Below are positions 13,289 through 18,100 of a DNA stretch of 18,100 nucleotides, piece by piece. Made by a program: the position numbers and the translations under genes. The stretch's first letter is position 1, and the number at the start of each line of letters is the position of its first letter. This stretch comes from CAZWCX01 sp964632945 (GTDB lineage Bacteria > Planctomycetota > MHYJ01 > WSZJ01 > CAZWCX01), in NCBI GenBank assembly GCA_964632945.1, contig CAZWCX010000137.1:1-18100 (forward strand), in the 5' to 3' direction. The notes beneath the pieces were generated by a model. That model was not told the DNA's origin, did no database searches, and saw only the letters and a program-made list of their open reading frames with translations.

Positions 13289-14746
13289 ATGGACCCGAAG
13301 ATCGTCGGCGAAGGCATCACGTTCGACGACGTGCTCATCCTCCCGCGCCGGTCGGAGGTCGTGCCCACCCAGGTTTCGACCGCCAGTCGCCTCACGCGCC
13401 GGATCGAGGTTCAGGTCCCCATCGTCTCCGCCGCCATGGACACCGTCACCGAAGCGCGCCTGGCGATCGCCCTGGCGCAAGAGGGCGGGATCGGCATCGT
13501 CCACAAGAACCTGACCGTCGAGGCGCAGGCGCGCGAGGTCGCCAAGGTGAAGCGCTCCGAGAACGGCGTCATCCCCGATCCGATCTGCCTGCCTCCGGAG
13601 GAGACCATCGGGTCGGCCCGGCGCATCATGTTCGAACACAACATCTCGGGCATCCCGATCGTCGAAAAGGGGGGCCGCGTGGTCGGGATCATCACGCATC
13701 GCGACCTCCGGTTCCAGGACGACGACGCGCGGCGCATCGCCGACGTGATGACCAAGGCCCCCCTCGTCACCGCCCCCAAGGACACCACCCTCGAGCAGGC
13801 GCGCAAGATTCTGTTCCGCGAGAAGGTGGAGAAACTCCTGCTGGTGGACGAACACGGCGTGCTCGAGGGGCTGATCACCATCAAGGACATCCAGAAGAAC
13901 GCGCAGTTTCCGCACGCCTGCAAGGACAAGCGGGGCCGGCTTCGGGTCGGGGCGGCGGTCGGCGTGTTCGACTTCGAGCGCGCCGAGGCGTTGGTCAAGG
14001 CCGAGGCCGACGTGCTCGTGGTCGACACGGCGCACGGGCACTCGAAAAACGTCATGGAGACGATCGCCGGTTTGAAGAAGCGGTTCGACGTCGACGTGAT
14101 GGCAGGCAACATCGCCACCGCGGAGGCCGCCCAGGACCTGATCCAGGCGGGAGCGGACGCGGTCAAGGTCGGCATCGGCCCCGGTTCCATCTGCACCACG
14201 CGGATCATCGCCGGGATCGGCGTCCCGCAGATCACCGCGGTCTTCGAGGTCGCCCGCATCGCCGAGAAGCACGGCGTGCCGATTTGCGCCGACGGCGGCA
14301 TCCGTCACTCGGGCGACATCACCAAGGCGATCGGGGCAGGCGCACACACGGTCATGGTGGGCGGGCTGTTCGCGGGCCTCGAGGAGAGCCCCGGGGAGAT
14401 CATCCTGTTCAAGGACGGACGTTACAAAGTCTACCGGGGCATGGGATCGCTGGGCGCGATGGTCGCCGGCAGCCGGGCCCGGTACGGGCAGGACAACGTC
14501 ACCGAGCGGGACAAGCTCGTCCCCGAGGGAGTCGAGGGGCGGGTTCCCTACAAGGGCCCGCTCGGCGAATTCGTCTATCAGCTGGTCGGGGGTCTGCGTG
14601 CCGGCATGGGGTACACCGGCAGCGCCAGCGTCGACGACCTGCGCCGGAACAGCCGGTTCATCCGCATCTCCCCCGCGTCCCTCCGCGAGAGCCACCCGCA
14701 CGACATCCTCATCACGCGCGAGGCGCCCAACTACCGGGTCGACTGA
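13289..14746 (+). CDS. guaB: IMP dehydrogenase GuaB (485 aa)
   Basis: GuaB oxidises IMP to XMP with NAD+, the committed step to guanine nucleotides. The TIM-barrel catalytic domain is split by a CBS-domain pair (Bateman module, about 90-205; IMFEHNISGIPIVEKGGRVVGIIT and KILFREKVEKLLLVDEHGVLEGLIT), which binds adenine/guanine nucleotides. The catalytic Cys302 is in GIGPGSICTTR. The NAD/IMP-binding ADGGIRHSGDI, the GGLFAGLEESPGE loop and the flap with YRGMGS and RYGQ are complete. The length is standard. The ATG at 13289 follows GGAAGGGG. A GC-rich hairpin lies about 30 bases after the stop. guaA, which completes GMP synthesis, is downstream beyond an opposite-strand gene. Confidence 0.98.
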   Translation: MDPKIVGEGITFDDVLILPRRSEVVPTQVSTASRLTRRIEVQVPIVSAAMDTVTEARLAIALAQEGGIGIVHKNLTVEAQAREVAKVKRSENGVIPDPICLPPEETIGSARRIMFEHNISGIPIVEKGGRVVGIITHRDLRFQDDDARRIADVMTKAPLVTAPKDTTLEQARKILFREKVEKLLLVDEHGVLEGLITIKDIQKNAQFPHACKDKRGRLRVGAAVGVFDFERAEALVKAEADVLVVDTAHGHSKNVMETIAGLKKRFDVDVMAGNIATAEAAQDLIQAGADAVKVGIGPGSICTTRIIAGIGVPQITAVFEVARIAEKHGVPICADGGIRHSGDITKAIGAGAHTVMVGGLFAGLEESPGEIILFKDGRYKVYRGMGSLGAMVAGSRARYGQDNVTERDKLVPEGVEGRVPYKGPLGEFVYQLVGGLRAGMGYTGSASVDDLRRNSRFIRISPASLRESHPHDILITREAPNYRVD

Positions 14747-14764
14747 AGCCCCCGGGTTCGGGCC

Positions 14765-14800
14765 GAAAAACGACCGGGCCGGGGGAGTCGCCCCCGGCCC
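14765..14800 (-). terminator. Intrinsic terminator of the dodecin gene, possibly bidirectional
   Basis: GGGCCGGGGG (14776-14785) and CCCCCGGCCC (14791-14800) form a perfect 10-bp stem with a 5-base loop. Read on the - strand, TTTTT (complement of 14766-14770) follows a few bases later, as in a rho-independent terminator. On the + strand no T-run follows, though the hairpin may still trim guaB mRNA. Confidence 0.75.
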
Positions 14801-14836
14801 TCGAAGTGTGCGCGCCCCGCGGCGTCGCGTCCGCGG

Positions 14837-15043
14837 TTACTTGTCCTCGAGGATAAACGTCAGGTTCATGTGCACGCGATACTCGACGATCTTGTTGTTC
14901 TCCACCTTCGCCTGCATGCGCACGACCTCGGCGCCGGTGATTCCGCGCAGGGTCTTGGTGGCCCGGGAAATGCCGGCCTTCATGGCGTCCTCGAAGTCCT
15001 TGGTCGACGAAGCGACGATCTCGGTTACGCGTGCCACGGCCAT
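14837..15043 (-). CDS. Dodecin-family protein lacking the usual flavin-stacking tryptophan (68 aa)
   Basis: The start MAVARVTEIVASSTKDFED, the central SRATKTLRGITG and the end VENNKIVEYRVHMNLTFILED match dodecins, small proteins that form hollow 12-subunit shells storing or buffering flavins (or other ligands) in the cytoplasm. In many bacterial relatives the turn after the first helix reads GAW, and the tryptophan stacks on the flavin ring. Here that position is Glu39 (GAEVV). Flavin binding may be weak or the ligand may differ; this alignment was made from memory. ATG 15043 is preceded by AGGAGGG eight bases upstream. Own promoter and terminator are present, so it is a monocistronic gene lying against guaB and guaA. 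Confidence 0.93.
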   Translation of the reverse strand: MAVARVTEIVASSTKDFEDAMKAGISRATKTLRGITGAEVVRMQAKVENNKIVEYRVHMNLTFILEDK

Positions 15044-15082
15044 GGTGCAACCCTCCTGATGCGATCGGCTTGGGCGGCGGGC

Positions 15083-15101
15083 CGGCGGTCCCGCACCGCC
15101 G
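15083..15101 (-). promoter_or_regulatory. Hairpin in the dodecin mRNA leader
   Basis: CGGCGGT and ACCGCCG form a 7-bp stem with a 5-base loop, between the promoter and the ribosome site of the dodecin gene. It could stabilise the ~70-base leader or regulate it; nothing matches a known riboswitch. Confidence 0.3.
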
Positions 15102-15120
15102 CACCCCGAAAGAGGCGCGG

Positions 15121-15150
15121 ATTGTAGGCCCCGCCCGCAAAGGGTGTCAA
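15121..15150 (-). promoter_or_regulatory. Strong sigma70-type promoter of the dodecin gene
   Basis: On the - strand there is a perfect TTGACA (15150-15145), an 18-bp spacer and TACAAT (15126-15121). Transcription would start near 15114, about 70 bases before the ATG. Confidence 0.75.
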
Positions 15151-15184
15151 AGGAATTCACCCGCCAAGCGGCACCATGCAACGC

Positions 15185-15213
15185 TTGCCGGTCCGCAGGC
15201 CCTCCCGTATAGT
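15185..15213 (+). promoter_or_regulatory. Promoter of guaA
   Basis: TTGCCG (15185-15190), a 17-bp spacer and TATAGT (15208-15213) fit a sigma70 promoter. The -35 box is the same word as at queE. Transcription would begin near 15220, leaving a short leader that holds the AGGAGG at 15229-15234. It is divergent from the dodecin promoter. Confidence 0.6.
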
Positions 15214-15238
15214 GTCGCTTTGCCCCGCAGGAGGTTCC

Positions 15239-16789
15239 ATGCTGCCGTCCCGCGACGAGTTCGTCGTCATCCTCGACTTCGGATCCCAGTACCAGCAGTT
15301 GATCGCCCGCCGCGTGCGCGAGCAGAAGGTCTACTGCGAGATCCTCCCGTATGACACCGACGTGGACGGCCTGCTCGCGCGCAAGCCCAGGGGCATCATC
15401 CTCTCCGGCGGGCCCGCCAGCGTCTACGCGAAGGACGCCCCGCGCCTCCCGGAGCGCCTGTTCCGCGCGGGAATCCCCATTCTCGGCATCTGCTACGGCA
15501 TGCAGCTCGGCTCGCTCCTCCTCGGCGGGGACGTGAAACCCGCCCGGGCGCGCGAATACGGCTTCACCCGCCTGCACGTTTCCGATGACCGCGACCTCTT
15601 CAAGACCTTTCCCGAGCACACCACGGTCTGGAGCAGCCACGGGGACCACGTGGCCGGAATCTCGGGGGACTTCGAGGTCATCGCCGCCACCGAGAATTGC
15701 CCGCTCGCCGCCGTCCGGCACAAGACGCTGCCCTTTTTCGGGGTCCAGTTCCATCCCGAGGTCGCCCACACGCCGCTCGGCTCGCAGTTGCTGCGGAACT
15801 TCCTCTACCAGATCTGCGGCTGCAAGGGCACGTGGCGGATGGAGTCGTACGTCAATCAGGCGGTCGAGGACATCCGGCGCAAGGTGGGCAACGGCCGCGT
15901 CGTCTGCGGGCTCTCCGGCGGCATCGACTCTTCCGTCGCGGCCGCGCTGGTCGCCCGGGCGATCGGCGACCGCCTCACCTGCATCTTCGTCGACAACGGA
16001 CTCCTCCGGAAGGACGAGGCCCGCCACGTCTCGCGCGTGTTCACCGAGAGTTTCGACTTCCGCTTCGTCCTGTCCGATGCGACCGACCGCTTCCTCGGCG
16101 CGCTCAAGGGAGTCGTGGACCCGGAACAGAAGCGCAAGATCATCGGCCATGAGTTCATCGAGGTATTCAAGGCCGAGGCCCACAAGATCCAGGGCGTCCA
16201 GTTCCTCGCCCAGGGAACCCTCTACCCCGACGTGATCGAAAGCATCTCCGCCTGGGGAGGTCCGACGGCCAAGATCAAGAGCCACCACAACGTCGGCGGC
16301 CTTCCCCAGGAACTCGGATTCGACCTGATCGAACCGCTCCGCTTCCTGTTCAAGGACGAGGTGCGCGAAATCGCCCGGGAAATCGGGTTGCCCGAGGACA
16401 TCGTGCGCCGTCAACCCTTCCCCGGCCCCGGCCTCGCCGTCCGCATCCTCGGCGAGATCAACCCGGCTCGCCTCACCCTCCTGCGCGAGGCCGACGCGAT
16501 CGTGACCGAGGAGGTCGAACAGGCCGGTCTGACCGATCCCCTGTGGCAGTATTTCGCCGTCCTTCTCCCCGTCCAGTCCGTCGGGGTCATGGGCGACGAG
16601 CGCACCTACGAAAGCGTCCTCGCCGTGCGCGCCGTCACCAGCAGCGACGGGATGACGGCGGATTGGGCCAAGCTCCCGTACGACCTGCTCGGCCGCATTT
16701 CCTCCCGCGTCATCAGCGAAGTGCGCGGGATCAACCGCGTGGTGTACGACATCAGCTCGAAGCCGCCCAGCACGATCGAATGGGAGTAA
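15239..16789 (+). CDS. guaA: GMP synthase (glutamine-hydrolysing) GuaA (516 aa)
   Basis: GuaA aminates XMP to GMP using glutamine and ATP. The N-terminal class I glutamine amidotransferase (about 7-190) has the nucleophile Cys85 in ILGICYGMQ and the His172/Glu174 pair in FHPEVAHT. The ATP pyrophosphatase domain has the P-loop SGGIDSS at 226-232, then the FVDNGLLRK segment. The C-terminal dimerisation domain (about 390-516) carries RQPFPGPGLAVRILG, the typical QSVGVMGDERTY and a TIEWE end. Length and domain order are standard. AGGAGG lies four bases before the ATG, which is tight but workable. The next gene begins two bases after the stop. Confidence 0.98.
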   Translation: MLPSRDEFVVILDFGSQYQQLIARRVREQKVYCEILPYDTDVDGLLARKPRGIILSGGPASVYAKDAPRLPERLFRAGIPILGICYGMQLGSLLLGGDVKPARAREYGFTRLHVSDDRDLFKTFPEHTTVWSSHGDHVAGISGDFEVIAATENCPLAAVRHKTLPFFGVQFHPEVAHTPLGSQLLRNFLYQICGCKGTWRMESYVNQAVEDIRRKVGNGRVVCGLSGGIDSSVAAALVARAIGDRLTCIFVDNGLLRKDEARHVSRVFTESFDFRFVLSDATDRFLGALKGVVDPEQKRKIIGHEFIEVFKAEAHKIQGVQFLAQGTLYPDVIESISAWGGPTAKIKSHHNVGGLPQELGFDLIEPLRFLFKDEVREIAREIGLPEDIVRRQPFPGPGLAVRILGEINPARLTLLREADAIVTEEVEQAGLTDPLWQYFAVLLPVQSVGVMGDERTYESVLAVRAVTSSDGMTADWAKLPYDLLGRISSRVISEVRGINRVVYDISSKPPSTIEWE

Positions 16790-16791
16790 CC

Positions 16792-17844
16792 ATGTCCCTT
16801 CCGAACGATCTACTCTTCGGCCGCATCGCCGTCGAGCAGGGATTCGTCACGGAAGGGGACGTGGAAGAGTGCCTCGCCGAACAGGCCGCGACCGGCGACC
16901 GCAGGCCGCTGGGCGAACTGCTGCTCGCCCGCGGCACCATCACCCGGCGCCAGATGGACGCGGTCGCCGCCCTCCAGCAGCAGCGCATGGCCACGGAGGA
17001 TCCCCTGACCGGCCGGCGCCGCGAAGACTCGCTGTTCGGCCGACTGGCGTGGCGCATGGGCATGCTGCGCCAGGAGGACTTGAACTTCGCCCTGCGCCAA
17101 CAGGCGGAGCGCGCCCGCAGGGGCGCCTACCTACCGCTCGGGTCCTTGCTGGTACAGGAAGGCTACCTCACCGAAGAGCAGATGCAGTCGATCCTGGAAG
17201 TGCAGCGGAAGGCGATCCTGTACTGCCCCGAGTGCCAGGTGCTGTACACCATCAAGGGGTTGGCGGGCAAGGACGTTTTGGGGTGGCTCAGCACGCTGCG
17301 CTGCCCGCGCTGCAAGGATGCGCTCGTGGAACCCGGGGAAGAGGTCCCCGCGGAGGCCCAGTGGGTCGTTCTGCCCCTGGAAGGTCTCCCGATCCGCGCG
17401 CCGTCGACGACCTCCCCGACGCCGCCCGCCACCCAGCATCCCACCCGTCCGATCATCCTGGAACGGGCGCGCGCGCCGGACGAGTCCCTTCCCCGACCGG
17501 TCCCCGGCGTCAAGGGAGACGACACCACCGTCGAGCGGAAGCCCGATCGCAGGCGCAGCCTGGCGGACCGGGCGACCGATGCGGCGCCGACCGCGCTCCC
17601 CTCGGCAGGCCCGGATCAGGGTCCGGAAGCCGCGACCTCGGAAGGAGACGTCGCCGGAGGCGCGGAGGCGGATGCGGACGCCCCGGCCGCGGAGGACGAG
17701 GAGGACGAGGGAATTCCCGCCCGCGTCGCTCAGGGGCCGGTGACGTGTACGTGCCCGGTCTGCGAAGGGGACTTCGTCATGGAACCCGACAAGTTCGGTC
17801 GGGTGCGGTGCGCCGGCTGTCGAGTCTGGTTCCTCGCCCGCTAG
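16792..17844 (+). CDS. Protein with two MshEN-like helical repeats and CxxC zinc ribbons (350 aa)
   Basis: The N-terminal ~138 residues hold two similar units. Each has LFGRxAxxxG, a short helix ending LxxQ, then PLG(E/S)LLxxxG, I/LT, and another helix ending in Q (about 8-62 and 81-138). This spacing resembles the MshEN/T2SSE-N domain of type II secretion and pilus ATPases, which binds cyclic-di-GMP in some members. No ATPase domain follows. Instead a zinc ribbon (C145, C148, C171, C174) is followed by a long disordered, proline- and acid-rich linker (about 200-315) and a second CxxC pair ribbon (C321, C324, C340, C343). It is probably cytoplasmic. A signalling or adaptor role is possible; ligand binding is inferred from motif layout only. 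GGGAG precedes the ATG, and it is likely co-transcribed with guaA. Confidence 0.8.
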   Translation: MSLPNDLLFGRIAVEQGFVTEGDVEECLAEQAATGDRRPLGELLLARGTITRRQMDAVAALQQQRMATEDPLTGRRREDSLFGRLAWRMGMLRQEDLNFALRQQAERARRGAYLPLGSLLVQEGYLTEEQMQSILEVQRKAILYCPECQVLYTIKGLAGKDVLGWLSTLRCPRCKDALVEPGEEVPAEAQWVVLPLEGLPIRAPSTTSPTPPATQHPTRPIILERARAPDESLPRPVPGVKGDDTTVERKPDRRRSLADRATDAAPTALPSAGPDQGPEAATSEGDVAGGAEADADAPAAEDEEDEGIPARVAQGPVTCTCPVCEGDFVMEPDKFGRVRCAGCRVWFLAR

Positions 17845-18054
17845 TCCGGACGATTCACGATCCGCATCGCTGTTCGCGAACCATCCGGCTCCGGCCGGCC
17901 ATGAAGGCGGTCTGGAGCACGACTGCCGCGCCCAGCGTGCGACTCCGTGTGGGATACGCCGGTCGCTCCGCGGTCCTGGCTGCCGACGCAGCCGGGAGCC
18001 CGCGGGCGGATTCTTCACCAAGCCGCCGACGCGGATTCATGAACCATCCGGGCT
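17845..18054. other. Gene-free region before the right edge
   Basis: I see no credible gene in these 210 bases; a 51-codon + frame and a 61-codon - frame have no ribosome site or recognisable content. There is a CTGGCTG/CAGCCGG hairpin (17976-17995, one G-T pair) that could terminate the previous transcript, and GAACCATCCGG occurs twice as a direct repeat (17878-17888, 18041-18051). Confidence 0.4.
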
Positions 18055-18100
18055 AGGCTCTGTCTTAAATCTCGAATTGTGCCGATATCTCTCCAGTATG
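18055..18100. mobile_element. Possible left end of an insertion sequence (cut by window edge)
   Basis: From about 18055 the sequence becomes AT-richer than anything in the preceding 18 kb. It begins GGCTCTGTCTTAAATC, which looks like the terminal inverted repeats of several transposon families, directly after a CTA/CTAG word that could be a target site. An ATG lies at 18098, where a transposase might start. Only ~45 bases are visible, so this is a weak call. Confidence 0.3.

Noticed and set aside
14837..16414. A long - strand open frame ending in the dodecin
   Set aside because: Only the last 68 codons match a family and carry the ribosome site and promoter. The rest is the antisense of guaA.
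17901..18056. 51-codon + frame near the right edge
   Set aside because: No ribosome site or recognisable sequence; it ends at the composition change and looks accidental.
1..18100. CRISPR array, tRNA, rRNA or riboswitch
   Set aside because: No regularly spaced repeats, no tRNA or rRNA signatures and no known riboswitch pattern were seen by eye, including ahead of queE and guaA.

Overview
The DNA is high in GC and almost fully coding, with third codon positions strongly biased to G/C. Long antisense open frames shadow most real genes for that reason. Several traits suggest a Planctomycetota or related PVC-type bacterium, probably from an environmental genome: a DapL-type aminotransferase, several small zinc-ribbon proteins, a protein joining MshEN-like helical repeats to zinc ribbons, and a family of secreted PDZ/HtrA proteins whose signal peptides all end in A-Q. 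This assignment is inference; there is no rRNA in the window.

Left part (1-9377, all on the + strand). The 3' end of an unidentified gene and a 79-aa zinc-ribbon protein come first. They are followed by six genes that look like an envelope protein-quality or stress module: (i) an 881-aa secreted protein with two PDZ domains and a long acidic helical middle; (ii) an ECF sigma factor; (iii) its overlapping membrane anti-sigma factor with a zinc-binding HC2 motif; (iv) a secreted HtrA/Deg-fold protein in which all three catalytic residues are replaced; (v) a secreted protein with HEAT-like helices and one PDZ domain; (vi) an intact HtrA/DegS-like serine protease. The dead and live proteases side by side with a sigma/anti-sigma pair are the most interesting signal here.

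Middle (9522-10972, - strand). queE and queC form a tight two-gene operon for 7-deazaguanine (queuosine precursor) synthesis. It converges on the protease module and diverges from the next operon. The likely queE promoter would give a nearly leaderless mRNA.

Right part (11117-17844, mostly + strand). A DapL-like aminotransferase, the RdgB nucleotide-cleaning phosphatase, a 120-aa zinc-ribbon protein and guaB (IMP dehydrogenase) form a tight run, with stop/start overlaps in the first two junctions. A small dodecin gene with its own strong promoter and terminator sits on the opposite strand between guaB and guaA. guaA (GMP synthase) is followed two bases later by a protein with two MshEN-like repeats and zinc ribbons. 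The last ~45 bases turn AT-rich and may be the edge of an insertion sequence.

No tRNA, rRNA or CRISPR array was recognised. Promoter and terminator calls were made by eye.
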